Source of the DNA: Cyanophora paradoxa
Taxonomy: Eukaryota > Glaucocystophyceae > Cyanophorales > Cyanophoraceae
Assembly (NCBI GenBank): GCA_004431415.1
Contig: QPMI01000484.1
Location: 186,001 to 250,000 of the forward strand
Reading direction: 5' to 3'
Length of the DNA: 64,000 nucleotides
In this document: positions 55,214 through 63,940 of the stretch, in pieces
Layout: the number at the start of each line of letters is the position of its first letter
How positions within the stretch are numbered: position 1 is the first letter of the stretch
The notes under the pieces: model-generated
What the model was told of the DNA's origin: nothing
Databases searched by the model: none
What the model saw: only the letters and a program-made list of their open reading frames with translations
Made by a program: the position numbers and the translations under genes

Positions 55214-56023
55214 ATGAAGACTCACTTTTACCATAAATATACCGGCAACAAGTATAATGAAATGGATACGATCTATCCATATATCGATTTAGAAGGAATT
55301 AATAAAGTTATAGAACCGTTTTGTGGTTCAGGTGCTTGTAGTTTCTATCTTTGGGAAAAGCATAAAGACCGGTTTGATTATTATATGAATGATAACGACG
55401 AAACCCATACCCTTTTTTTGAATACAATGAAAGACCCAGACAATAAAGTTAAACTCTTAGAGAGTCTTAAACAGTTCGAAGCAGTAAGCAATATAGAAGA
55501 GCATAAAGAAGTCTATAAGAAGTTTCTACAACATGATCGTAAAGATGCAATGGATTACTTAGCTCACCATTTCTATCTTCTTAAAAACAGCGTTTTAAAT
55601 GTTAAAACCCTCCGTGATTTCAAAAAACGAAACGTGAAGGTGAGTCCATATACAACTCTTAAAAAGAAGATGCCTTACGATGATTTCATAAAAGGAGTCA
55701 ACCTATCCCATGGGGATTTTCGCGATATTGTAGCCAAATATAGAGATGACGAAGCGGCTTTTATATTTCTCGATCCTCCATACGTAAACAGCAATAATGA
55801 CTTTTACGAAAATGTAGAATTCGATTTAGAAACCTTCTTTTTGGATTTGGAAGACCTATTTAAGACAGCGAAATGCAAGGTTATGATGGTTGTAAATGAT
55901 GCTCTTTTAATGAAACTCCTATTTAAACCCTATATTCGCCATACGTATGGCAAAGTGTATGGTATAACAAAACGAAAAAGGAACCATATCATAATGACTA
56001 ACTATGAACTTGGTGAAAAATAA
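55214..56023 (+). CDS. D12-class (Dam-type) adenine-N6 DNA methyltransferase
   Basis: 269 residues. It transfers a methyl group from S-adenosylmethionine to adenine in a short DNA site. The SAM-binding motif I lies in VIEPFCGSGACSFYLWEK (about residues 31-50), the catalytic motif IV is DPPY in FIFLDPPYVNSNNDFYEN (about residues 190-207), and the order motif I, helical target-recognition region, motif IV is that of the D12 class. YMNDNDETHTLFLNTMKD fits the usual ND(x)N-type region after motif I. The intact single exon is typical of the element. Upstream lies AAATTGTTTTTCTC followed by TATAATAAATG, a looser version of the box found before two other genes of the element. Possible roles are protection of viral DNA or marking it. 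The target site cannot be read from the sequence, and no restriction partner is visible. Confidence 0.9.
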   Translation: MKTHFYHKYTGNKYNEMDTIYPYIDLEGINKVIEPFCGSGACSFYLWEKHKDRFDYYMNDNDETHTLFLNTMKDPDNKVKLLESLKQFEAVSNIEEHKEVYKKFLQHDRKDAMDYLAHHFYLLKNSVLNVKTLRDFKKRNVKVSPYTTLKKKMPYDDFIKGVNLSHGDFRDIVAKYRDDEAAFIFLDPPYVNSNNDFYENVEFDLETFFLDLEDLFKTAKCKVMMVVNDALLMKLLFKPYIRHTYGKVYGITKRKRNHIIMTNYELGEK

Positions 56024-56154
56024 CGACTCAGTCGTATATATATTTCGTATATATGTCCGAACCTCCGTATGTATGATCCCGCCCAACTTCCGATTTTTTA
56101 CTTTACTTTTTTACTATATTTTTTGGTTTTTTCACTTTTTTTCGCATATGACGA

Positions 56155-56463
56155 CATATACATATATACCGACGTCACCGACATATTCGGGGTCATCACA
56201 TCGCGGCGATTCCGAAAACATATAGCATGCCACAAAGTAGTTTTTTGTGTTTGTTTCCGATATTTGACCAATCACAGTGAGGTTGTAATGGTTTAAAAAT
56301 TACAACCCAAAAACATTACAACCCAAAAACATTACAACCCAAAAAATTACAACTCAAAAAAACGAAAAAAACCGCATATACATATATACACCGGCGTCAC
56401 CGACATATTCGGGGTCATCACATCGCGGCGATTCCGAAAACATATAGCATGCCACAAAGTAGT
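56155..56463. repeat. Pair of about 88-bp direct repeats
   Basis: Copies at 56155-56241 and 56375-56463 are nearly identical (shared words GTCACCGACATATTCGGGGT and CACATCGCGGCGATTCCG), with one two-base insertion and one substitution near the start. The 133-bp gap holds a short tandem array. Confidence 0.92.
56281..56358. repeat. 16-bp tandem array with an inverted partner
   Basis: Three to four copies of ATTACAACCCAAAAAC at about 56299-56358. The same word appears inverted (GGTTGTAATG) at 56281-56290, so the array can fold back. It lies between the 88-bp repeats, in the noncoding stretch between the methyltransferase and SpeD genes. Confidence 0.88.
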
Positions 56464-56540
56464 GTTTGTCGCTTGTATATATATGTATGCATATGTCGTC
56501 GTCGCGGTGAGAACTTCGGAAGTGCTCAGCGGCTATGCCA

Positions 56541-56670
56541 TTTTCGAGGACACGCTGTCCATTTCGGGGACACGCTGTCCTTTTCGGGGACACGCTGTCC
56601 TTTTCGGGGACACTGGGATGCCGCCAGCCGGGCGCCGGCGCCATGTCCATTTCGGGGACATCGTGTCCAC
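56541..56670. repeat. 20-bp tandem hairpin array
   Basis: Three full 20-bp units of TTTTCGGGGACACGCTGTCC type at 56541-56600, plus a partial unit to 56613. A related inverted-arm motif (GTCCATTTCGGGGACATCGT) follows at about 56645-56664. Each unit contains GGACA-CGC-TGTCC, a 5-bp stem with a 3-nt loop. No open frame of note crosses it. Confidence 0.9.
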
Positions 56671-57428
56671 GAAAGTCAAGAAAATCCACACATTTTATGT
56701 AATTGTATTTCCTCGGGATTAACTTTTTTAATTTTATTTATGTATTTGCAAGTTGTGGACTCGCAACGTCTCGCATAGTACTAAATTGTACCCGGTGCAT
56801 GTAATTACTGCGGGCAAAGCAATAAAATTATCGTGTATAAATCAAACAATAAATTAAACGACTCAGAATTGGACTCGGCGAGTCAAATGCTCGTAGACTC
56901 GGGCGTTCTGCGTTCCAAGTCAAATGTGACCCTGCATACGTAAATGATCTTGCATATCTAATCGCGAATACGTGTAGGGCAAGCTACGACGATCACGGCA
57001 ATGTAAAACAAGCTACCGAGATTCGCAAGCGCAAGCGCTACAAGTCCGGCGCCGCGCAAATCGAGACCCCCTTCGGATTTCGCTTGATAAGTTAACAGGA
57101 AATCACGATCTCCGGGCGCGGAAAAATGTCTCGTGTTCGTTGCTTGCTTCCGGGCATTCTGGTAGCTACGGCAATCTCTGTAACCGAGTTGGCGCGGCGG
57201 GGCAGCTACAAACGTGTAGCGACCCCGAAAGTCACGTAGTAGCTACTACGGCGCGCGCGATTTCTCGCGATACAAGATAGCCAAGCTACTCATACTTTGC
57301 ATCCGCGCGCGTATAGCGTAGTTCTACGCTACTACAAAGCGGCGCGGTCTGATTCGCAAAGATCGCGATTTGGCGGCTACAAAAGCACACACAGCTCGTA
57401 GCTCACAAAAATATCGACTTAATTAATA
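56671..57428. other. Noncoding region upstream of SpeD
   Basis: Mixed composition, with repeated GACTCGGCGAGTC-like, AGCTACTACG and GCAAGCGCAAGCGCTAC words. No frame with family features was found. It probably contains the SpeD promoter, but the box seen before the polymerase gene is absent. Confidence 0.4.
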
Positions 57429-57821
57429 ATGGATTCCCGATACCGCGGCTACCGCGTAATGCTCGACTATATAACCGACCCGTTCACCGACTCCCCGGAG
57501 GGATGCGCCGAGTGGATCACAGCGAACCTATCGCAATATATAACAGATCGCAAGATGCGCATCGTGCATCAGCACACTTGCATTTTCGATGGCTCTATTT
57601 CCCCTCCTGGTTTCGCGATTGGCTTTCTATTGGATGAGTCGCATGCGACAGCTCACTCTTACAGCGACCAGGGGCTATTAGCGATCGATATCTTTACATG
57701 CGGCTCAAATGCCGAAGCGAAGACAATGGGTATAGCACGGGACATTAACGAACTCATACAAGAAAGGCTGAAAGTTCGAAAGTGGGACTTACAGGTCGAG
57801 CAAAGGTTCCCAATTTCATAA
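57429..57821 (+). CDS. speD: S-adenosylmethionine decarboxylase proenzyme, prokaryotic SpeD type
   Basis: 130 residues, the length of the short (Bacillus/Thermotoga) class. The family makes decarboxylated AdoMet, the aminopropyl donor for spermidine, using a pyruvoyl group formed by self-cleavage. The core GFLLDESHATAHSYSDQG (about residues 65-82) carries the Glu70-Ser71 cleavage pair with Ser71 as pyruvoyl precursor and His76 five residues on. IDIFTCG (86-92) carries Cys91, twenty residues after Ser71. These are the spacings of the catalytic Ser, His and Cys in short SpeD proteins. It stands alone on the plus strand between noncoding repeats and the minus-strand block. Relatives have evolved into pyruvoyl ornithine or arginine decarboxylases, so the substrate is not certain. 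No spermidine synthase is seen in the window. Confidence 0.85.
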   Translation: MDSRYRGYRVMLDYITDPFTDSPEGCAEWITANLSQYITDRKMRIVHQHTCIFDGSISPPGFAIGFLLDESHATAHSYSDQGLLAIDIFTCGSNAEAKTMGIARDINELIQERLKVRKWDLQVEQRFPIS

Positions 57822-57846
57822 AAAATGAAAAAAGCGACATATACAT

Positions 57847-58161
57847 TTAATGTTCCTTGATCGGAAACTTGCCCATTAGCGGGTGATCGAGACCCATGAC
57901 ATACCAGCATCGCATGACGGGATCCCAGCGGGCTCTCTCAGCCTTCGCTTGATCCTTAAATTCATAAGGAATATCGAGGTAAACCTTCACGTTTCTTTGA
58001 TACACTTGCTCATAGCTTAGAGTTTTGAACTGAGAGCATAGGGGGTGATCTTTCTTCGTGACATACCAGCATGAATTCTCACGATCCCACTTTCCACCGA
58101 GGGATTTCGCAACGTCTTTTTTATCATACGGAATGTCAACGAAATGCTTTTCACCCTCCAT
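57847..58161 (-). CDS. Protein with two DUF5710-like repeats
   Basis: 104 residues. Two copies of the DUF5710 motif: FVDIPYDKKDVAKSLGGKWD followed by RENSCWYV (about residues 7-34), and YLDIPYEFKDQAKAERARWD followed by PVMRCWYV (about residues 61-88). DUF5710 often accompanies primases, helicases, toprims and other DNA-acting proteins of mobile elements and is thought to be a small nucleic-acid- or ligand-binding module. The function here is unknown. It is the last gene of the minus-strand block (polymerase, integrase, this one) but has its own copy of the 20-bp upstream box, 13 bp before its ATG, with TATAAAAG-like sequence between. Confidence 0.8.
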   Translation of the reverse strand: MEGEKHFVDIPYDKKDVAKSLGGKWDRENSCWYVTKKDHPLCSQFKTLSYEQVYQRNVKVYLDIPYEFKDQAKAERARWDPVMRCWYVMGLDHPLMGKFPIKEH

Positions 58162-58174
58162 CGCTTTTATATTT

Positions 58175-58194
58175 ACCGGAGAAAATAATTTCGG
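58175..58194 (-). promoter_or_regulatory. Conserved 20-bp upstream box, copy 1
   Basis: On the coding strand it reads CCGAAATTATTTTCTCCGGT, identical to the copy before the polymerase-helicase gene. It is followed by AAATATAAAAGCG and the ATG of the DUF5710 gene. Likely a promoter element of the virus-like element; it falls in the gap between the integrase stop and this start. Confidence 0.75.
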
Positions 58195-58200
58195 GGTTTG

Positions 58201-59583
58201 TTATGAACGAGATGACCGAAGAATGCGCGTAGTAGGGGCTGTGTAGCTTGCGCTCTGATTCTTGAATGATTTATACCACCGCTGACTGTTTACCTCTGAG
58301 AGCTTCTCGGTTCCTGCGATCGTTAATTTGGCGAGCTCTCTCAGCGCTCTCTTCGTCTTTTCTGCGCGATCTTCCAGTAGGTCGCCTTTGGGAACGCTTG
58401 CGGCAACATCTATACCTTCCTTTTGAACCTGTCGGATAGAAGCGGCTTCTATTTCGGCTGCTTTGATTGCGTTGCCTGATGGTTCCACCACAGCTTCGAC
58501 CTCTGTAATGATCTGCAATTCGTGCGGCTTAAAAAGCTTCGGCATTACGTTTCCGGATGCATCTTGCACCTCTATTGCGTTTCCTCTCCTTCCCGCAATT
58601 TTGTAGACCTCTCGGCTATACCTTTGAGTCGCCCCTTTATCGAACTTCGATCTCGGCAATAACAGGCGGACGTGGAGACCCGGCGTAAAGTCGCTGAATA
58701 TATCCTTGACGATCGTATTCTTTTTCGAAATAATAGCCGCTCGGATCCGATCCATATCAGTAAGCTTAACATCTGCGGGCTTCATTCCTATTGTTCTGTG
58801 AATGGTGTTGTTATAATTGAAAACGAAGTCGTCCAATTTGTCCATGAATCGAACTGTATTATAAGCGACACAGTAATTGTTTATCATCGTTTTTAAGGTC
58901 AAATGAAAGCGATTCATAATTCCCAGCGATGTGTGATCTCCGACCTGTTTAAAGCGGTGCTCTATCGCATTATTTTTCACGATCTCCTGAAACTCCTTTG
59001 CGATGAACTCAGAGCCATTGTCTGTCTCTAATCGAACCATTGGAGCCGGGAGCTCTGTTAGCATCTCCGCAAAAGCGGCGGCAACGCTCGCCCCCTCTTT
59101 GTTCTTTAATTTCTTGGCATACGCTTTTCGGCTTGTCATCTCGATGAGAGTAAGGACTGCAATGTAGCCGGAATTATAATTGCCATATGAGAGATAAAAG
59201 ATGAGATCGGCTTGGTAGCACCACGGCGGGGCTGTGATAGGAATAAAGGCTGTTTGGGTCGGTGCGGGGGGCTTCTTGTTGATCTGCATAAATTCTTGTT
59301 TCGCTGCGACGTCTTGCACTTCTTTCAAAGTGAGGGTCTTGTCCTCTTTTCTCAGCTCTTCGTACAATGCCGATGGGTTCTTAAAACCTGTCTTTGGGTC
59401 ATACATGCGTCGCACGATCTTAGAGGACGGGTTAGCAATGCTAAAAGGAACATCTCCTAATAAATTGGATTTTGCTTGGCGTTTTGTAATTTTTTGGGGG
59501 ACTTGCTCAGTTTCAGGAACCGCGATAGGTAATAGGGTCGTCTCCGTTTCCTCGCCCGCTACCCTTCTAACGATCCGTGACAT
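58201..59583 (-). CDS. Retroviral-type (rve) integrase
   Basis: 460 residues. Inserts the element's DNA into the host genome. The core has Asp in CYQADLIFYLSYGNY (about residue 126) and the second Asp in LETDNGSEFIAKEF (about residue 188). The third catalytic position, 36 residues later, is Asn in LGIMNRFHLTLKTMINNY, where retroviral integrases have Glu. The downstream FNYNNTIHRTIGMKPADV matches polinton-type integrases, and LHVRLLLPRSKFDKGATQRY with YKIAGRRGNAIEVQDASG is the usual C-terminal SH3-like part. A basic, Ala-rich tail follows. It starts 18 bp after the polymerase-helicase stop, so the two may be co-transcribed. Confidence 0.92.
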   Translation of the reverse strand: MSRIVRRVAGEETETTLLPIAVPETEQVPQKITKRQAKSNLLGDVPFSIANPSSKIVRRMYDPKTGFKNPSALYEELRKEDKTLTLKEVQDVAAKQEFMQINKKPPAPTQTAFIPITAPPWCYQADLIFYLSYGNYNSGYIAVLTLIEMTSRKAYAKKLKNKEGASVAAAFAEMLTELPAPMVRLETDNGSEFIAKEFQEIVKNNAIEHRFKQVGDHTSLGIMNRFHLTLKTMINNYCVAYNTVRFMDKLDDFVFNYNNTIHRTIGMKPADVKLTDMDRIRAAIISKKNTIVKDIFSDFTPGLHVRLLLPRSKFDKGATQRYSREVYKIAGRRGNAIEVQDASGNVMPKLFKPHELQIITEVEAVVEPSGNAIKAAEIEAASIRQVQKEGIDVAASVPKGDLLEDRAEKTKRALRELAKLTIAGTEKLSEVNSQRWYKSFKNQSASYTAPTTRILRSSRS

Positions 59584-59601
59584 TCTTCTAATTAAACCTG
59601 T

Positions 59602-62600
59602 TTATTTTTTGCTGCAATTGCACCCGTGATGCACGAGCTGGCAATTGTCTTGAAGGTGTGGGCGCCTGTTGTTAATGCGATCCACGACGAGCTTGTAATT
59701 TGGATCTTGTGGCTCAGTCGGAATAGGAAGGGAACAGAGCGCACAGGCGCCCTTCTGTTGCTTTTTGCGCTCTAATATCCACTCCGGCGTAATATAATCC
59801 GCCTCGTCGAAATCGCGCCCGGCACGCTGATCCTGGCATTTATAACCGCGGATCTTCGTTTTCAGATATTCGATGTAGTCATGCTTTCCTTGGAACTTGT
59901 GAATCGGTGTATAAATCAGCACAGTAGACAGATCGCGGTTACGAGTGAGCGCGGTATAGAACCATTCGCGAGTGGTATAGCGGAACGTAGCCTCACAAAT
60001 GGCAATGCCCGAATCAAGTGTGAGACCTTGCGTTGAATGACCTGTTCCTGCATAAGGGAGAGAAAAATGTTCTAACATCGCGCACGGAACCTCGAACGTG
60101 ACGCCATCGAAAACGTCCGTTAATGTGACCATTTGCTTGGTGATTTTGGTGATTCGATAGGTGTAATTCGTGTATGCATTAACAGACTCGCCCTCAGTCC
60201 GCGAAATGCGTAGATACCTGCGGCAAACGACTTCCAGACCCTTGTAGAATTTAATGCCATTGACCTCTACGGTTGGGATATTTACTTTTCGTCTATCGTG
60301 CATCAATTTGTTATAGGCTAAGGTCATTTCGTTTCTGTAAGCGATGCCAAAGTAGCCGTCGGGAATAGCGTTTAGATCATTAATTGTCGGCAACCCGTAT
60401 TTCGAGATAATCTGTGCGGCTTCCAGTCCGTTCTCGAAGAGATCCTCTTTAATCGCCCGAATTAATTCACGGTCTGTCTCCTTCTTGTGCCGCTTGTTAT
60501 TGCGTAGACTCAGAACGTTAGGGAACATACTCTGCACCGCGCGCTTATAGTAGCCCTTGCGATCAGAAACCGAGAGGTCGTCATTAATTGGTTCGTTCTG
60601 ATAGGTATCGCCATTAGCCAAATATTTGATATCCGGATAGCGATCGATAAACGACTTGATCTTAGCGAGATCTTTTACGGAATACGCGAATATCTCGTCG
60701 AACATAATGTGACTGAACTCGGAGACGAACGCCCTCTGGTCTTTTTCGCTCATAGCCTCTTCGTAGGTCTGATCATTTGAGACACGGATCCCGAGAACAT
60801 TATACAAAGTACGAACGGTAATATTCTCGATGCCGCGGACTTTGAGAGAGTCCCTCAGCTCCGCGCACTGTTTGTTATAGGGGCAAATAATCAAGCAATT
60901 CGATTTTTGGGAGGCGAAACAGTTAACTCCGAGGGTCGATTTTCCACTACCGGGCATGTCAGCAAGGACAAGCATACGATTATGGAGCTCCGCAACCCGA
61001 TTAAAGCACTCCGGATTAAATTCGTCCCTTAGCGAGAACCGGTTAATGAGTGTGTCGGGATCCTGAAATTCGAGAGTTACACCCCGTGGTGGGCGGAGTG
61101 CATTCTCAGGGCATCTTTTCCCGGGAATATAGCTGAATTTGCCCATGTTCTCAAACGCATTTCGGTCGAACTCTTTCTTACTTGTCCATGAACCTTCGAT
61201 ATATAGGCAATCCGTTCTGATCCCGGCAACCTTGTGCCCGCGCGCTGTCAGGCGCTTGTATTGCGCAAACATATTAGCGCGGTTGCGATCGTAAATATGA
61301 AAGTGGATAGGAAGGAACCCATTAACAAGCTCGCGGTGAGAGCTGATCTTAACGAAATAGATGTGACCTTCGAATTCGCTGAGAGCTTTGACACGTTTCG
61401 AATTCTTAGGATTGAAAGTAAACACCTCTACTGTTCCTCCGCATTCTTGGGCGAACCTTTCAGCCTCGGCACGGTTGTAGAACATTTTCGTGGATGTTTG
61501 CGAGTCTTGAAATTTGCCGAGCATTCCGATCTCTTTCACTAAAATGTGCTTCTTGTCCGTGGTTTGAATGTCACTTGAAAGTACTTTCTTCATCTCGGAG
61601 ATCGACGTATTGGGCACCAAATGCGAAGGCTCCGCGACCGCGATAATCTCTATCTTGTCCTTTACGTCCGCCCAATGCATGGAGAGAGTGTAGCCTGTGA
61701 TGAAATTGTAGCACCGACCACTCACGGAAAATGCGCGATCCAGAACAATTTCGATTCCGTCAATCTTGCGGGAAACGGCGGCATCATAATCTATGTCCTC
61801 ATCGTCGGCGAAAGTCGCTTGCTCTCTCTCAAACGCGACCACACGCACGTAGTAGATCGCGTATTCGAGAATTTCGCTTCCCTCTTTAAAGGGAACGAAG
61901 TCATCGAACACATTGTACTTCGGAAGATATTGCATGCCTTTCAGTATCGAAGGGTAGCACTTCGCCATATCGACAGCTGTGTAGGTGGTGTTTGGGTTTG
62001 GCTTATAGAAATAGCCGCTAAGTGCGGATCGCTTGTAGTGCGTGAGAATTTCGCGCATGTTCGGGCTGTAATGTGAGATATTCGTCGCATTTAGTAGTGA
62101 CTCGCGGAAACCCTTACCGATTTCACAGACCTTATTATAATACTCCTCTGTTTCGAAATCTTGCTCAATGAAGTGGTCGGTTGTGCGTGGGTCTTTGATC
62201 GAGAACATCGAGCCATTGGCTTTGAATGTAATGCTTTCGATCTGTTTCGACGGTGTTAACTTCACAGCGGGCTCATATCGCATTTTCAGGAACGTAAATA
62301 GAAGACCTTCCAGACCTTCACGCCCAGTGTAAAGAATGCGAATGAAACTGCGCTCGTCAGGTGATAGTTTTAATTGCGTGATCTTTAACAGATCCTTGGA
62401 TGTGTGCGCGAAGATATCGTGAGTAAGACACGTCGGAATTTTATAGAGTGCTAACGAAGAGTTCGACTTAGGAACATGATTATCAAGCTCTTCGACCTCC
62501 ATCTTTGCCATGCGCATTTCGAGCGACTTGATGTTATCGTTGAATATATAGATATGCTTGTTGTGAATCATGAAGTGAATATTGCGGGGATTGATATTTT

Positions 62601-63918
62601 TGTTAATCGAGTCCGCCGCGAATTTGTATATTAACTTTCCGTCGATATCAAAGACGCGGAAGCCTGTCTGAATTCTCTTACAGAATTTCTCGATATGGCG
62701 GAGGGTGAGAGCCAGAGAGTCGCCAGGTGTGCGTTCACGACCGTGAAAGAATTTATAGAGACCGTCGTACGACATAGTTAAGTCAGCATATCGCGGTTTT
62801 GGCGCCTCCTGACACTTCTTAATGGACGCTCCCCATGTGGAGATGATCATATCATAGCCGCAAGCGTTAGATGTCGATGACTTGGGAAGCTCAATAACAT
62901 CTTCGAACTCAGACGCGTTTGGATTTAATGTGTAGTCTGTGAATTTGCTCATAATCGCGGTGCATCGCATACTGTCCATTAGCTCCTCATCCAGAAACTC
63001 ATAGCGATTGCCAGGGATAGCACCGGCTCCGTCATCTTCGACACCTTCGTCCCCATCGATCGCGATCTCATGAACAGTTATAAAGGCATCATCGATACTG
63101 CCGCCATAATCATCAAAAATTTGGCGTAGTTTTCTCTGTTCCGCGGTTGGTGGTGTCTTAAAGAAGAACTCTTCGTATGCTTCGCCGAAAGTTTGAAGTC
63201 CTATAGCCAATTCATCGTAGTTTTCGAGTAAATAGAAGATTGATTCTCTCTCTTCCGAATAATAACGATTTTGATCGGGTCGAATGAGAACTCCATACGC
63301 TTTATCGATTTTTGCCAGAGCAAAGTTTCGCAACACCCTCACCGAAACTGTCTCTCTTATATTGCGGTAGGTGACAAAGGTTCTATCTGGTATGTTTAAT
63401 TCGGGAATTCCGGGAAGAACAATTACCTCCGACGACCGAGCACCGGATCCGGGCGCCCATAGCTTGAACGTAATTGTTGCGAGAGTTTCCGGATCGTATG
63501 CGGCGATTGGATCGAGAATAGTGCGTTTAATCGCATCTTCTACCGCTTTTAGTTGTCCTCTCAGTTGCTTCGCTTCGAGCTTCGCTTCTTTCGCCCGTTT
63601 CTGTTCTTGTTTGCGATCGAAGCGCTGTAAACGCTTCGCCTCTTGTTCTTTTTGCCTTTGCTTTTCTATATTAACTTGGGTGCGAGCGGCGCGCTTTTCT
63701 TTCCGCTCTGCCCTGCGGAAAACGCGGGGATTAATGATTCCATTCAGAGTATCCCGAATGTCGATCAGCGTTTGGAGCTTGGGCTTCCGATTCATTGTGT
63801 TGTGCATCGCCCAATGCGCCTGTTCCTCGGTCAGCAAATCCTGACTCAATCCCTGCATAATGTATCCGATAATCTCCTCCCGAACATTGTTAGCGATTCT
63901 GTTGGCTGCGCGCGGCAT
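59602..63918 (-). CDS. Family-B-like polymerase, SF1 helicase and HNH-like zinc module fused in one protein
   Basis: 1438 residues. Likely the element's replication protein. A charged coiled-coil region (about 85-150) comes first. A family-B-like polymerase region follows: YTAVDMAKCYPSIL is motif A (about 649, Asp kept), HIYDRNRANMFAQYKRLTAR occupies the motif B position, and GIRTDCLYIE is the motif C position (about 897), where the usual first Asp is Arg. Then comes an SF1 helicase: Walker A LADMPGSGKSTLGV (about 985), Walker B-like HIMFDEIFA, GTGHSTQGLTLD (about 1290, motif V) and WFYTALTRNRDL (about 1325, motif VI). The C-terminus has CALC (about 1393), VVDRINNRRPHLQDNCQLVH and a final CNC, an HNH/treble-clef-like module. 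The conserved 20-bp box lies 22 bp before the ATG. The polymerase assignment rests on short motifs and is the weakest part. Confidence 0.82.
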   Translation of the reverse strand: MPRAANRIANNVREEIIGYIMQGLSQDLLTEEQAHWAMHNTMNRKPKLQTLIDIRDTLNGIINPRVFRRAERKEKRAARTQVNIEKQRQKEQEAKRLQRFDRKQEQKRAKEAKLEAKQLRGQLKAVEDAIKRTILDPIAAYDPETLATITFKLWAPGSGARSSEVIVLPGIPELNIPDRTFVTYRNIRETVSVRVLRNFALAKIDKAYGVLIRPDQNRYYSEERESIFYLLENYDELAIGLQTFGEAYEEFFFKTPPTAEQRKLRQIFDDYGGSIDDAFITVHEIAIDGDEGVEDDGAGAIPGNRYEFLDEELMDSMRCTAIMSKFTDYTLNPNASEFEDVIELPKSSTSNACGYDMIISTWGASIKKCQEAPKPRYADLTMSYDGLYKFFHGRERTPGDSLALTLRHIEKFCKRIQTGFRVFDIDGKLIYKFAADSINKNINPRNIHFMIHNKHIYIFNDNIKSLEMRMAKMEVEELDNHVPKSNSSLALYKIPTCLTHDIFAHTSKDLLKITQLKLSPDERSFIRILYTGREGLEGLLFTFLKMRYEPAVKLTPSKQIESITFKANGSMFSIKDPRTTDHFIEQDFETEEYYNKVCEIGKGFRESLLNATNISHYSPNMREILTHYKRSALSGYFYKPNPNTTYTAVDMAKCYPSILKGMQYLPKYNVFDDFVPFKEGSEILEYAIYYVRVVAFEREQATFADDEDIDYDAAVSRKIDGIEIVLDRAFSVSGRCYNFITGYTLSMHWADVKDKIEIIAVAEPSHLVPNTSISEMKKVLSSDIQTTDKKHILVKEIGMLGKFQDSQTSTKMFYNRAEAERFAQECGGTVEVFTFNPKNSKRVKALSEFEGHIYFVKISSHRELVNGFLPIHFHIYDRNRANMFAQYKRLTARGHKVAGIRTDCLYIEGSWTSKKEFDRNAFENMGKFSYIPGKRCPENALRPPRGVTLEFQDPDTLINRFSLRDEFNPECFNRVAELHNRMLVLADMPGSGKSTLGVNCFASQKSNCLIICPYNKQCAELRDSLKVRGIENITVRTLYNVLGIRVSNDQTYEEAMSEKDQRAFVSEFSHIMFDEIFAYSVKDLAKIKSFIDRYPDIKYLANGDTYQNEPINDDLSVSDRKGYYKRAVQSMFPNVLSLRNNKRHKKETDRELIRAIKEDLFENGLEAAQIISKYGLPTINDLNAIPDGYFGIAYRNEMTLAYNKLMHDRRKVNIPTVEVNGIKFYKGLEVVCRRYLRISRTEGESVNAYTNYTYRITKITKQMVTLTDVFDGVTFEVPCAMLEHFSLPYAGTGHSTQGLTLDSGIAICEATFRYTTREWFYTALTRNRDLSTVLIYTPIHKFQGKHDYIEYLKTKIRGYKCQDQRAGRDFDEADYITPEWILERKKQQKGACALCSLPIPTEPQDPNYKLVVDRINNRRPHLQDNCQLVHHGCNCSKK

Positions 63919-63940
63919 CTCTATTAGTTCTTTTAAAATA

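Noticed and set aside
56354-56778. Short open frames through the repeats between the methyltransferase and SpeD genes
   Set aside because: They run through tandem and direct repeats, overlap on both strands and show no conserved motif.
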